Shown: positions 1-8,272 of the stretch, one piece after another
Layout: the number at the start of each line of letters is the position of its first letter
How positions within the stretch are numbered: the stretch's first letter is position 1
From: JARFQW01 sp963842955
GTDB lineage: Bacteria; Pseudomonadota; Gammaproteobacteria; Steroidobacterales; XN24
DNA length: 64,000 nucleotides
Direction of reading: 5' to 3'
NCBI GenBank assembly: GCA_963842955.1
Contig: CAWJIJ010000007.1
Span: forward strand, 186,001-250,000
The notes under the pieces: model-generated
What the model saw: the letters and a program-made list of their open reading frames with translations, nothing else
Told to the model about the DNA's origin: nothing
The model's database searches: none
Made by a program: the position numbers and the translations under genes

Positions 1-365
1 GTTCTCGGGCTGACGGCCTCGGCGGCTGACCGGGAGTCCAGGTTCAGCGTGACGGGATCGATATCCGCGAAGACCGGCTGCGCGCCGACTCGCCGGATCG
101 CGTTGGCCGTGGCGACGAAGCTCAGGCTCGTGGTGATGACCTCGTCGCCAGGCCCGATCCCGGCGGCTTCCAGGGCCAGCTGAAGACCGCTGGTACCGGA
201 GTTGACGCCGACCGCTCCGGCGACACCCGAGGCGGCCGCGAGTGCGCACTCGAACGCTTCCAGGGCCGGACCGAGACTCAGCTGGCCGCTTTCGAGAACG
301 GCTTTGACGGCGCCGAGCTCTGCGGGTCCGATATCGGGCCTGGCCAGCGGGATCCGGTCGGTCAC
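1..365 (-). CDS. DegT/DnrJ/EryC1/StrS-family sugar aminotransferase (N-terminal part, cut by window edge)
   Basis: PLP-dependent aminotransferase of the nucleotide-sugar type, which would move an amino group from glutamate onto a UDP-keto-sugar in the cytoplasm. Only about the first 120 residues are in the window. They begin at a GTG (365-363) with MTDRIPLARPDIGPAE and include the family signatures SGQLSLGP, GVNSGTSGLQLAL and PGDEVITTSLSFVATANA. The catalytic lysine lies beyond the edge. It follows the hydrolysing epimerase gene by 96 bp on the same strand, so they probably form an operon for a nonulosonic acid or a bacillosamine-type sugar. Substrate is inferred from context only. Confidence 0.85.
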   Translation of the reverse strand, partial: MTDRIPLARPDIGPAELGAVKAVLESGQLSLGPALEAFECALAAASGVAGAVGVNSGTSGLQLALEAAGIGPGDEVITTSLSFVATANAIRRVGAQPVFADIDPVTLNLDSRSAAEAVSPR

Positions 366-461
366 GGTAGCCGCCCCGTGGACGGACCGCCGCGATCCGC
401 CGGCCGGTACGCGCCAGCCGGCGCGGAGACACGGAGCCCGCGGCGATTTTGGCGGAGAAAC

Positions 462-1643
462 TCAGCGATCGGCAAAGGCGGGCGCCTCCCCGGAGGTCAG
501 GGGCAGGGCCCGCTTGTGCAACAGGGTCGCCCGGTCCGGGGCGCCGGCGAGGGCCTCGGCAATCCGTTCACCGGCACGGCCGTCGCCGTAGGGGTTCACC
601 GTGTCCGCGCATGAGTCCCTGGTCTGGGGGTGCAGCGCTTCGCGGAGGGCGGGGAGAATACGCTTCGCGTGGGCCGGGACGTCGACGACATTGGCAGGCC
701 TCGTGCGGCCCGCCTGGCGGCGGCCGATGTTGACGGTGGGCAGGCCGACGGATGCGGACTCCATGATGCCGCTGGAGGAGTTCCCGGCAAGCGCCCCGGA
801 TTCGCGGAGCAGCGTCCAGTACAGGGACGGATCCAGGTTCACCACGAGCCGCGCGTCCCCGCGCCGTTCACAAAACGCTTGAGCCGCCGCCATGATCCGG
901 TAGCTGCCGGCGTCGGCGTTGGGGAAACAGAACACGACCGGATGGTTCAGCTCTCCCAGGGCCGTCATCAGCGCCCCGGTCTCTGCGGTCGTGTCCGTCT
1001 CCAGGGTCACCGGGTGGTAGGCGACCACGCAGGTCCGGCGATCCACCGCCACGCCGAGCGCCGTCTCCAGTTCGGCTCGGGTGGCCAGGTTTCCGTAGCG
1101 CAGATAGTCCAGCGATGGTGCTCCGGTGCAGTGGACCCGCCAGGCTTCCTCGCCCATGGCGCGAACCCGACGGGCAGCCTCGGCGGTCGGCGTGAAGTGC
1201 AGGTGGGCGAGCTTGGTCAGGGCGTTCCGAACGGCGTCGTCGATGGCGCCCTCGCTGATTTCACCGCCCTCGATATGGGCGATCGGGATTCGTAGGGCGA
1301 GCGCTGCAGATGCGGGTGCGAGCATCTCGTAGCGGTCGGCGATCAGCAGAAGGATATCGGGCCGCATGCGGGCCAGCGTGTCGGCCAGTGCCAGTGTGGC
1401 TACGCCGGTGGTCTTCGCCATGCCCACGTCGCTGTCGGAGCTCAGCAGGCATTCCAGCCGTTCCTCGATGATGAAGCCGCCCGCTTCGATGTCGTCCACC
1501 GTGTTTCCAAAGGCCGGTGACAGGTGGGCGCCGGTGACGATCAGTCCTGGATCCAGGTCGGGGTGCTCGATGAGGCGTCTCAACGGCCACTGGAGATGGC
1601 CGAAATCCGCCCTCGACGTGGTGAGTACGGCGATCTTGCGCAT
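462..1643 (-). CDS. neuC: UDP-N-acetylglucosamine / diacetylbacillosamine 2-epimerase (hydrolysing), NeuC/LegG family
   Basis: 393 residues, the usual length for the family. It would release UDP while epimerising C2 of a UDP-HexNAc, giving ManNAc (sialic acid route) or its 2,4-diacetamido-6-deoxy analogue (legionaminic acid route). Visible signatures are TTSRADFGHL near the N-terminus, ADRYEM, HIEGGE, and the UDP-binding GNSSSGIMESASVG near residue 285. The adjacent aminotransferase fits the legionaminic route (LegG) better than plain NeuC, because NeuC needs no amino-sugar intermediate; this is inference. The ATG at 1643 is the only sensible start. The product is cytoplasmic and would feed surface polysaccharide or flagellin glycosylation. 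Confidence 0.85.
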   Translation of the reverse strand: MRKIAVLTTSRADFGHLQWPLRRLIEHPDLDPGLIVTGAHLSPAFGNTVDDIEAGGFIIEERLECLLSSDSDVGMAKTTGVATLALADTLARMRPDILLLIADRYEMLAPASAALALRIPIAHIEGGEISEGAIDDAVRNALTKLAHLHFTPTAEAARRVRAMGEEAWRVHCTGAPSLDYLRYGNLATRAELETALGVAVDRRTCVVAYHPVTLETDTTAETGALMTALGELNHPVVFCFPNADAGSYRIMAAAQAFCERRGDARLVVNLDPSLYWTLLRESGALAGNSSSGIMESASVGLPTVNIGRRQAGRTRPANVVDVPAHAKRILPALREALHPQTRDSCADTVNPYGDGRAGERIAEALAGAPDRATLLHKRALPLTSGEAPAFADR

Positions 1644-1673
1644 GGCCGTATTATTCCCGGCTGGAGCCCAAGC

Positions 1674-1701
1674 AAAAAGGCCCGGCGCGTCGCGCCGGGC
1701 C
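1674..1701 (-). terminator. Rho-independent terminator after the outer-membrane barrel gene
   Basis: Read on the minus strand, a near-perfect 11-bp inverted repeat (GGCCCGGCGCG / CGCGCCGGGCC, 1679-1701) is followed at once by five T residues (complement of the A-run 1674-1678). It starts 24 bp after the stop of the barrel gene and ends 30 bp before the epimerase start, so it separates the two transcription units. Confidence 0.85.
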
Positions 1702-1724
1702 CCGTAAGCCGAAAGCGGGTCTTG

Positions 1725-2264
1725 TCAGTCCGGCGATCCGAACGGAATCTGGACGCCGATGTTGGCGATGAGGTCCTGCTCCGTGCTGTCCGTGCTGTCC
1801 TGGAAGTCCAGCCGCCAGCGGAGTTCGGTGCGCAAGGCGATACCGCCGTTGTTATCCCCCAGATCGGTAAGGAATCCGAAGGCCAGGGAAGCGGCGGAGT
1901 TCTTGTCACTGTCGCCTTCGTCCCGGTCCTTGTCGATGTAGCCGTAGCCTCCGAGGAGATAAGGGGAGATGCGGTTGTCACGGTAGAACACCGCCATGGC
2001 GTCGATATCGAAGCCCCACATCTCGGTGTCGTCGAATCCACTCAGGTCGTAGTAATAGGCGCCGAACTCAAGGTTCCAGGCCTCGCCCATGACGACGCCC
2101 GCGGCGATATGTCCGCCAACGTCATCATCCACGGCCCGGCTGTTGTCCACCCAGATCACGGAAGCCATGGGGGCAACGTACCACTGCCCGGGCTGGTCTT
2201 TCGCCACGACCGTGTTGGAGACCAGGACGCCGGCCGCCAGCGCCACGAGTGCCTTTGTTCTCAT
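1725..2264 (-). CDS. Small outer-membrane beta-barrel protein (OmpA/OmpW-like barrel, no peptidoglycan domain)
   Basis: 179 residues with a signal peptide (MRTKALVALAAGVLVSNTVVA, cleaved before KDQPG). The mature part has alternating aromatic/polar strands (WYVAPMASVIW, NLEFGAYYYDL, PYLLGGYGYIDK, IALRTELRWRLDF) and ends in an amphipathic strand, as in 8-stranded barrels of the OMP_b-brl type. No C-terminal OmpA domain follows, so it is a bare barrel. The ATG at 2264 has a strong GGAGGAG ribosome site. A TATAAA-like -10 (2339-2344, minus strand) lies in an AT-rich patch upstream, but I see no good -35. A strong terminator follows. Exact role unknown. Confidence 0.75.
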   Translation of the reverse strand: MRTKALVALAAGVLVSNTVVAKDQPGQWYVAPMASVIWVDNSRAVDDDVGGHIAAGVVMGEAWNLEFGAYYYDLSGFDDTEMWGFDIDAMAVFYRDNRISPYLLGGYGYIDKDRDEGDSDKNSAASLAFGFLTDLGDNNGGIALRTELRWRLDFQDSTDSTEQDLIANIGVQIPFGSPD

Positions 2265-2420
2265 TGTGCTCCTCCTCCCGTGCCGCCTTGAATATTCCGG
2301 GAAGCTGATGTGCCGCCGGCGGCTTATTCGCGCTTTGTTTTATAGTCGCGCGGATTTGCGAGGGATACTACCGGAAATGTCCGAGGCTTGGGAAGCGCCG
2401 CATCCGGCCGTGGACCCCCC

Positions 2421-4313
2421 TCAACCGCCGACGCCCGATTCCTCGACCAGCTGGTTACGGCGGCGAAGGATGGCTCGCATCTGGTCCTGGATGAGCAGGT
2501 CTCCCATCTCGGTCCGCAACTGTTCGAGGGTCAAGCCCTGCAGGGCCTCAACGAGGTCCTGGGACATCACCAGGTCCACCTTGCGGATATCCTTCGGACG
2601 GCCGGTGTTGAGCCTGAAACCACGGGAATGGTCGATCAGGTACAGCATCCAGGTGTCCTTGTCGTAAACGATATTCTGCAGCGTCCGGTCGACGTTGTAG
2701 ATCAGCGTGTCAAAGGCCACCATGAGGTTGTATTGCTCCGACAGGGGGCACCAGCCGGTGGCCGCCACGCCTTTTTCCTTGCGGTCCAGTTCGCTGATCA
2801 GGTTCTCGACCCAGAACTGCATTGCGCCGGTTCGGCCGTCGATAGTGCGCCCGACCGTGACCGGGACCAGGTCAAGGCCGAGTATCCGGTCCAGCTTGTA
2901 GGCTGCCACCTCGTGCTCCCAGCGGTCGCTGTTTTCCACCAGTCGCTGGGTCTGGCGCCGGCTGCTGGCCTCAATCGGCGTGGACTCGGTCTTGAACAGC
3001 GCCGAATACTCATTGCCCTCGTGCCGGATCGTGACCTTCTGTGGTTTGGTCACGCCCTGGCCCACGTCCTCGATGGCCACGATCTCTCCCGTAGCGAGAA
3101 TCCGCTCGAGTTCGTCGTCAGTGATTCCGCCGGGGCGCTGGCCGACGCGACGGGGCAGGGGCTGGATCGGGGCCGGGTTGGCCTGGCCGGCATAGTAGGC
3201 CTGCAGCGTGTCGCCTTCGATAACGAGGGCCGAGGGCCTGCCCTCATACACGGCCCTGAGCATGCCGGTGTCGATCATGATCGCGCGCCCTTTCATCCGG
3301 GAGTGCTGCGACGAATCCCGGGTCGGCGTGTGCCCGATGACCACTCTCTCGGCTCCCAGGCCATCGAGCTGCCGCTGGAGATGGATTACTTCGGTCAGCG
3401 GGTGACACCATGCCGTGCCCCGGTACCAGACCGGGCCGTCGGCTTCGAAAACCGGACTGGACAGCAGGGTTTCGAGCTGGCCAGCGAGGGCCGCCGCTTC
3501 CGGGGCGCTCGCGCCCCTGGCGGCGGTCAGGCGATCGTTGAACGGCGTTTCCGGCCCGAGGGCTCCGGCGGCGGTCAGCTGTCCGAAGACGTCCAGGTAG
3601 CTGCGGATGTCGCTGGCGGCGGTGTCGTTGATGCTCTCAGCCCCCCGCTTGCTGATCATCTCGGACAGCCCGGCGTGCACGAACGCCGTGCTGTTGATAA
3701 CAATGAGGACCTGTTGGTCGAGCAGCCACCGGCCATAGGTGCCGTCGGGCGAAAACGCGTCGCGGTGGGCGAAATAGCCCGGCGGGAACGCCGCGTCGAA
3801 ACTGGCCTGGGCATCAGGTCCGTCTGCTCCCCCCGTTCTGCCGAGCCAGGCCGAATACTCCTCGGCACGCCGCCCGTCGCTGGCGTCGGCGGCAAACGCC
3901 GCGTACTCCTCGGCGCTCACATAGTCGAGCTCGCCGGTCATGTTCATCACTTCATGGTTGCCGAGGATGAGGTGAACCCGCCCGCCGGCCTCGGCTGCCT
4001 CGGACTCCAGGCGCATCAGCAGATCCATGACGTCCCGGGAGCGCGGGCCACGATCGACCAGGTCTCCGAGGCTGACCAGGTGGCTCGAACCGCCGCTCCA
4101 CCGGCCGGTATCGTCTACGATTCCCGTCTGCCGCAGCGAAGCGAACAGTTCGTCGTAAGCCCCATGCACATCGCCCACCGCCACGATGCGTGGCACACCG
4201 TCCCATCGCCATTGCGTCTCGGCGAGCGCCGGCGAGGCGATTGGAAGCAAAGCGGCCAGGGTCAACGCCACGATGGCGGCACCGCTGTGCCGCAAGCCCA
4301 TCAGTACTCTCAT
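2421..4313 (-). CDS. Secreted PPP-family protein phosphatase (Shewanella-like) fused to a C-terminal kinase-like domain
   Basis: 630 residues. A signal peptide (about 1-31, ends PALA) precedes a calcineurin-like phosphatase domain with the PPP metal motifs GDVHG (47-51), GDLVDRG (83-89) and GNHE (118-121), then HAG and GHTPT further on. Residues from about 390 do not belong to any phosphatase. They contain ALFK (K441), an alpha-C-like helix WEHEVAAYKLDRILGL (E466/E468), NVDRTLQN (D542, N547) and LIDHSRGF (D561). This order (Lys, Glu, Asp-x5-Asn, Asp) matches the FAM20/HipA/PI-kinase-like atypical kinase fold. The pair would act on the same or linked substrates outside the cytoplasm. Phosphatase call is firm; the kinase call is inference from motif order. 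A cognate substrate is not visible. Confidence 0.8.
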   Translation of the reverse strand: MRVLMGLRHSGAAIVALTLAALLPIASPALAETQWRWDGVPRIVAVGDVHGAYDELFASLRQTGIVDDTGRWSGGSSHLVSLGDLVDRGPRSRDVMDLLMRLESEAAEAGGRVHLILGNHEVMNMTGELDYVSAEEYAAFAADASDGRRAEEYSAWLGRTGGADGPDAQASFDAAFPPGYFAHRDAFSPDGTYGRWLLDQQVLIVINSTAFVHAGLSEMISKRGAESINDTAASDIRSYLDVFGQLTAAGALGPETPFNDRLTAARGASAPEAAALAGQLETLLSSPVFEADGPVWYRGTAWCHPLTEVIHLQRQLDGLGAERVVIGHTPTRDSSQHSRMKGRAIMIDTGMLRAVYEGRPSALVIEGDTLQAYYAGQANPAPIQPLPRRVGQRPGGITDDELERILATGEIVAIEDVGQGVTKPQKVTIRHEGNEYSALFKTESTPIEASSRRQTQRLVENSDRWEHEVAAYKLDRILGLDLVPVTVGRTIDGRTGAMQFWVENLISELDRKEKGVAATGWCPLSEQYNLMVAFDTLIYNVDRTLQNIVYDKDTWMLYLIDHSRGFRLNTGRPKDIRKVDLVMSQDLVEALQGLTLEQLRTEMGDLLIQDQMRAILRRRNQLVEESGVGG

Positions 4314-4431
4314 TGGTGCAATTCCCCCCGAAGCCAGGATTTCAGGATAAGCCAGCCGCAGCGGTCATGCCACGAAGGCTTGCCGCAGAGGATGACCTGA
4401 CCTACCTTGGCGTTTTTTCCCGGAGAGATCC

Positions 4432-4803
4432 GTGCGCCGAAAGTTGACCCTGGGACTGATGCTGATCGCGGTAATGGCCGCTTCAGGCTGCGAATCCACG
4501 TTCCATGACCCGACCGAGTACCATCGCCACAGTATGAGCGGCCTCCGGGAAGACCCGGGCAATTCGGAAGCGCTCTGGTTCGAGGTGCGCACCGACAGCC
4601 TTTATCCCGAGGACAGCGAGGCGGCCGAGGCGGCGCGCCTGGACTGGCTGCAGACCTGGCTGGACCGCCGGGGGCTTTGTCCGTATGGCAACGAGATCGT
4701 GTCCCGGGATCCGATTGACCGATCGGAGGTTAATCCCTACGGGTTCAACCTCCGGTACCGGCTCAAGTGTCTGCCGCCACCGGCGGCGGACGCCGGCCGG
4801 TGA
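4432..4803 (+). CDS. Small lipoprotein of unknown function
   Basis: 123 residues from a GTG start (4432) with GGAGAG about 6 bases upstream. The N-terminus is a lipoprotein signal (MLIAVMAASGC, lipidated Cys near residue 20). The mature part is acidic, with two more cysteines near the C-terminus (GLCPYGNE and YRLKCLPPP), suggesting a disulfide in the periplasm. I do not recognise a family. It diverges from the phosphatase gene across a 118-bp gap and its stop overlaps the Anr/FNR-like box of hemN. Confidence 0.7.
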   Translation: MRRKLTLGLMLIAVMAASGCESTFHDPTEYHRHSMSGLREDPGNSEALWFEVRTDSLYPEDSEAAEAARLDWLQTWLDRRGLCPYGNEIVSRDPIDRSEVNPYGFNLRYRLKCLPPPAADAGR

Positions 4804-4848
4804 CGTGGATCAAAACGAGGCGCGGGCGCGCGCGCTAGTCTGGTAACC
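4800..4848 (+). promoter_or_regulatory. Anr/FNR-type class II promoter of hemN
   Basis: GTGAC-GTGG-ATCAA (4800-4813) matches the FNR/Anr consensus TTGAT-N4-ATCAA at 8 of 10 half-site bases. A -10-like TAGTCT lies at 4836-4841, which puts transcription start near 4848 and the box centre at about -41.5. That is exactly the class II activator position. hemN is a classic Anr/FNR target, so sequence, spacing and gene function agree. Confidence 0.65.
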
Positions 4849-4877
4849 GGCCGCTGAGGCCACGCGAGGCTTTTGAC

Positions 4878-6266
4878 ATGTTGACTGCTGTTTTCGACCG
4901 GGATCTTATCCAGCGCTATGACGGCCGGGGCCCCCGCTATACGTCCTACCCGACCGCCGTGCAGTTCCACGAAGGCTTTTCGGCCGAGGACTATGCGCGG
5001 GTTGCGAAAGCCAGCAACGGCCCCGACCCCGCGAACAACCCGCTGTCGGTCTATGTGCATATCCCCTTCTGTCACTCGCTTTGCTATTACTGCGGCTGTC
5101 ACAAGATCGTCAGCCGCCACCAGTACAGCGCAGACGAGTATCTCGACTATCTCCTCGAGGAAATCCGTCTGCAGGCCGAATTGTTCGACGAGCGCCGGCC
5201 TGTGGCACAGCTGCACTTCGGGGGCGGCACTCCCACGTTCCTGACCCAGGCGCAGTTCAGTCGGCTCATGGACGGGCTTTCGGCCCACTTCAACCTGAGC
5301 GACAGTCCCGAGCGGGAGTACTCCATCGAGATCGATCCCCGCAGCACCGACCTCTCCACGATGCCGTATCTTGCTTCGGTGGGCCTCAACCGCGTCAGCC
5401 TGGGCGTGCAGGATTTCGATCCCGACGTCCAGAAATCCGTCAACCGGATCCAGTCGCAGCAGGACACGCTCGCTCTCGTGGCCCAGGCCCGGGAACACGG
5501 CTTCGGCTCCGTGTCGGTGGACCTGATCTATGGACTCCCGCTGCAGACCGCGGAACGGTTCAGGAAAACCGTGGACGCGGTGGCCGAGGCGCGGCCGGAC
5601 CGGCTGGCCATCTACAGCTACGCGCATCTGCCGCGCATGTTCCGCTCCCAGCGGCTGATTCCCGACGAACAGATCCCGTCGGCGGCGGAGAAGCTCCGCC
5701 TGTTCCAGAGTACCGTCGAGCGCCTCACCGAGCTCGGGTACGAGTACATCGGGATGGACCACTTTGCGCTACCGCAGGACGATCTCGTGCGGGCCCGGGA
5801 CGATGGAACCCTGCACCGCAACTTCCAGGGATATTCGACCCATGCGGACCTGGATCTTGTCGGACTGGGCTTGTCCTCCATCGGCAAGGTCGGTCCGTCA
5901 TATGCGCAGAACCTGAAGCTCCGAAAGGACTATTACCCGACCATCGAGGCGGGTCGGCTTCCCGTGTACCGGGGGGTGGCGTGCACGGGGGAAGACCTGA
6001 TGCGTCGCCATGTCATCCACGCGCTGATGTGCGGTGGCGTTGCCGATTTCGAGGCGATCGGCCAGCGTTTCGGAATCGATTTCAAGGATCACTTTGGCGC
6101 CGAGCTGGCACGGCTTGCGGAGCTGGAAAAAGACGGCCTGGTCGCCGTCGAGGATCGACAGGTCACCGTGACTCCGGAGGGGCGCTTTCTCCTGCGCCCG
6201 ATCGCGATGTGTTTCGACGCCTATCTCGGTGGCGAGAAGAGCGGGGGATTCTCGAAGGTCATTTGA
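4878..6266 (+). CDS. hemN: Oxygen-independent coproporphyrinogen III oxidase (HemN)
   Basis: 462 residues, standard for true HemN. It is a cytoplasmic radical SAM enzyme that oxidatively decarboxylates coproporphyrinogen III to protoporphyrinogen IX without oxygen. The diagnostic cluster motif is HIPFCHSLCYYCGC, with Cys 65, 69, 72 and the fourth Cys 74 that separates HemN from HemW. Also visible are GGGTP (115-119), the N-terminal GPRYTSYPTA, and the C-terminal HemN domain (VIHALMCGG). An Anr/FNR-type promoter lies upstream. It converges on a hemerythrin gene. A second radical SAM protein of this superfamily, lacking the fourth Cys, is at 60,018. Confidence 0.97.
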   Translation: MLTAVFDRDLIQRYDGRGPRYTSYPTAVQFHEGFSAEDYARVAKASNGPDPANNPLSVYVHIPFCHSLCYYCGCHKIVSRHQYSADEYLDYLLEEIRLQAELFDERRPVAQLHFGGGTPTFLTQAQFSRLMDGLSAHFNLSDSPEREYSIEIDPRSTDLSTMPYLASVGLNRVSLGVQDFDPDVQKSVNRIQSQQDTLALVAQAREHGFGSVSVDLIYGLPLQTAERFRKTVDAVAEARPDRLAIYSYAHLPRMFRSQRLIPDEQIPSAAEKLRLFQSTVERLTELGYEYIGMDHFALPQDDLVRARDDGTLHRNFQGYSTHADLDLVGLGLSSIGKVGPSYAQNLKLRKDYYPTIEAGRLPVYRGVACTGEDLMRRHVIHALMCGGVADFEAIGQRFGIDFKDHFGAELARLAELEKDGLVAVEDRQVTVTPEGRFLLRPIAMCFDAYLGGEKSGGFSKVI

Positions 6267-6316
6267 CCGTTTCGCGAACGCTGCCGTGCCGGGCATTGTG
6301 TGCGGGCGCGGATCGC

Positions 6317-6862
6317 TCAGCCTCGGCCGGACCCCATAAGGAACTCGCGGAGTTCGCGAAAGCCGCGCTGCACCTGGCGGCCGAACACCGGATCGGGCCG
6401 TGCTGCCAGCAGGGTGTCGATGGCACTCCAGTCGTCCGCCGTCAAGACAAGCCGCGCCTTGGCGAAAACCGCAAGTTCTTCGCACTCCATGTGCCCCTCC
6501 TGGAGCTCGATGTAGCCACGGGTCTGTGCCCGGAGTTCGGCTCCCGGTAGCCGGTCGGCGGCCAGATGCTCGTCGAAGACCTCGCGCAGTGCCAGGCTTT
6601 CCTGGCCGAGGAGTACATGCTCTTCCTTCAGCCGGCCGATGACGTCGCAGCTCGCCGCGTCTCGTTCCGAGAGCGGTGCGAACATCAGGTCCTCCCGCGG
6701 GTGATGAAACTGGTCCGGGTAGCCGGTCATGTAACGCATCACGTCCGCGCCCCGTTGCAGGTAGTGCCGGTCGGGAGTTACCCCGGGGTCAATCGACAAA
6801 AGCTCCAGCAGGCGTCGAATACTGCGGTGGTCATCATGGAGCTGAACGAGGATCTGGTGCAT
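6317..6862 (-). CDS. Hemerythrin HHE-domain protein
   Basis: 181 residues. A four-helix di-iron protein with the histidine/carboxylate pattern of HHE proteins: HDDHRSI near residue 10, QFHHPREDLMF, LKEEHVLL and EGHMECEELAVF. Such proteins bind O2 or NO, or buffer iron under redox stress. The ATG at 6862 has GGAGGG just upstream; a longer in-frame extension exists but lacks a site and homology. It is convergent with oxygen-regulated hemN, so an oxygen or NO link is plausible but not shown. It follows the alpha/beta hydrolase by 22 bp on the same strand and may be co-transcribed with it. Confidence 0.85.
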   Translation of the reverse strand: MHQILVQLHDDHRSIRRLLELLSIDPGVTPDRHYLQRGADVMRYMTGYPDQFHHPREDLMFAPLSERDAASCDVIGRLKEEHVLLGQESLALREVFDEHLAADRLPGAELRAQTRGYIELQEGHMECEELAVFAKARLVLTADDWSAIDTLLAARPDPVFGRQVQRGFRELREFLMGSGRG

Positions 6863-6884
6863 ATCGGTCCCTCCGCGGCATACC

Positions 6885-7742
6885 CTAGCCTGCGGTCCCC
6901 GCCCGGTCCATCGGCCGGTCAGCAGCGGGCAGGACGTCGTCCAGAAACCGCGATAGTCCACGGACGTAGTGTTCCGGAGCGCCTGTCGAGACCGCCGCGT
7001 GCGGGCCGGTGACCCCATGAAAGCGTCCCCGGTTGCCCGCCGTGTCGAGCAGGCGCCGGGCATGGACGATAGGGATCAGTTCGTCTTCCGGACTGTGGAT
7101 CACCAGAACGGGGCAGCGGGTCCGCGACAGGTGGCCCTGGGTGTCCAGGTGAAAACGGCAAAGGATCCGGGCGGGGAGCAGAGGGTAGAGCTTCTTGGCC
7201 AGTGCCGGCATCGAGGAAAAGGTCGATTCCAGCGACAGGGCGCCGGGGCTGTTCCTGGCTGCTAGCCGTGCCGCCACCGGCCCTCCGAGCGATCGTCCGA
7301 TGACCAGGATGCGTTCCGCCGGGATCCCGCCGGTTTCTGTCAGCCAGCGCCAGGCGGCCTCGGCATCCGCGTAAAGCCCGGACTCGCTGGGCTCGCCCTC
7401 ACTGCGGCCATAGCCCCGATAATCGATCGCCAGCACGGAGAGACCCATGCCGGCGAGGAGCCGCAAGGTCTCCACACGGGTAGACAGGTTGCCCGAATTG
7501 CCGTGTAGAAAGAGGATGGCCCTGTCCTCGCCCGGATTTCCGGGAGAGAACCACGCGTCCAGCCGGACACCGTCCGCCGATCGCAGCGGTACCCGGCGCC
7601 AGGTCGGGCCGGCGTCGCCGGGTTCGACATGAGTGCTCGTATCCGGCTTGAAAATGCGCTGCGCCTGGCGGACATACAGCCAGCCCATGAGCCCCATCCA
7701 GCCCACGAGGACGATTATGCCGGCGACCACTATCCAGATCAT
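6885..7742 (-). CDS. Membrane-anchored alpha/beta hydrolase (Bem46/YfhR-like)
   Basis: 285 residues. One N-terminal membrane anchor (about residues 2-24) precedes a serine hydrolase domain. Visible are the oxyanion-hole HGNSGN, the nucleophile elbow GRSLGG (G-x-S-x-G), the acid-bearing HSPEDELIP and a late histidine (GPHAAVS). Bem46-type proteins are esterases or peptidases of unclear substrate. The gene begins 44 bp downstream of the DUF192 gene on the same strand and is followed by hemerythrin. The substrate cannot be told from sequence. Confidence 0.8.
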   Translation of the reverse strand: MIWIVVAGIIVLVGWMGLMGWLYVRQAQRIFKPDTSTHVEPGDAGPTWRRVPLRSADGVRLDAWFSPGNPGEDRAILFLHGNSGNLSTRVETLRLLAGMGLSVLAIDYRGYGRSEGEPSESGLYADAEAAWRWLTETGGIPAERILVIGRSLGGPVAARLAARNSPGALSLESTFSSMPALAKKLYPLLPARILCRFHLDTQGHLSRTRCPVLVIHSPEDELIPIVHARRLLDTAGNRGRFHGVTGPHAAVSTGAPEHYVRGLSRFLDDVLPAADRPMDRAGTAG

Positions 7743-7786
7743 GCCGAGACGTTACCCGACGCCGCCGCCGCCCGCACGGGTTTGGG

Positions 7787-8272
7787 CTAATTCGCCGTTT
7801 CGGCGAACAGCGGGTGTTCGACCTGGTCGCCATCCTTGATACCAAGACGCCGTGCCGTGCCGGCAGCCAGTTCGATGACGGCGAGCACGTCACCGTGGGA
7901 TGGAATCATTTCCTTGGAAAATGGCCGTGTGTCGCTGGCGATATTGGCAATTCGGCCATCGGCGCGGACAAAGAGGATATCCAGGCTCAACGGTGTGTTC
8001 TTCATCCACATGCTCACGCTTCGCGGGACCTCGAAGTCAAACAGCATGCCCCCGTCCGGCTCGAGCCGGGTAACGAACATCAGGCCACGGCGGCGGTGGT
8101 CGGGTGTGCGGGCCACATGCAGGCTGAAGTCGTGACGGTCGCCCGACACCGTGACGATCGTGACCGGTTCCTCGGGCAGTTCCTCGTTGATGCCGGACGC
8201 CAGGGTCAGCGTGTGTAGCGCCGCTAGCAGGGCGGTCAGGGCGATGCCCTGGAGGACTCTACGGGTCGACAC
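7787..8272 (-). CDS. Secreted DUF192 protein
   Basis: 161 residues from a GTG (8272) that overlaps the last 14 bases of the upstream gene, consistent with translational coupling. An N-terminal signal (VLQGIALTALLAALHTLTLA) precedes the DUF192 fold: RRGLMFVTRLEPDGGMLFDF, then MWMKNTPLSLDILFV and a beta-rich end. DUF192 proteins are small exported barrels of unknown biochemical role. I did not use the longer frame upstream because it runs through the preceding coding sequence. Confidence 0.85.
   Translation of the reverse strand: MSTRRVLQGIALTALLAALHTLTLASGINEELPEEPVTIVTVSGDRHDFSLHVARTPDHRRRGLMFVTRLEPDGGMLFDFEVPRSVSMWMKNTPLSLDILFVRADGRIANIASDTRPFSKEMIPSHGDVLAVIELAAGTARRLGIKDGDQVEHPLFAETAN

Noticed and set aside
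2388..4400. Long open frame (about 670 codons) on the plus strand
   Set aside because: It is exactly antisense to the phosphatase/kinase-like gene, has no family-like segments, and reflects third-position GC bias.
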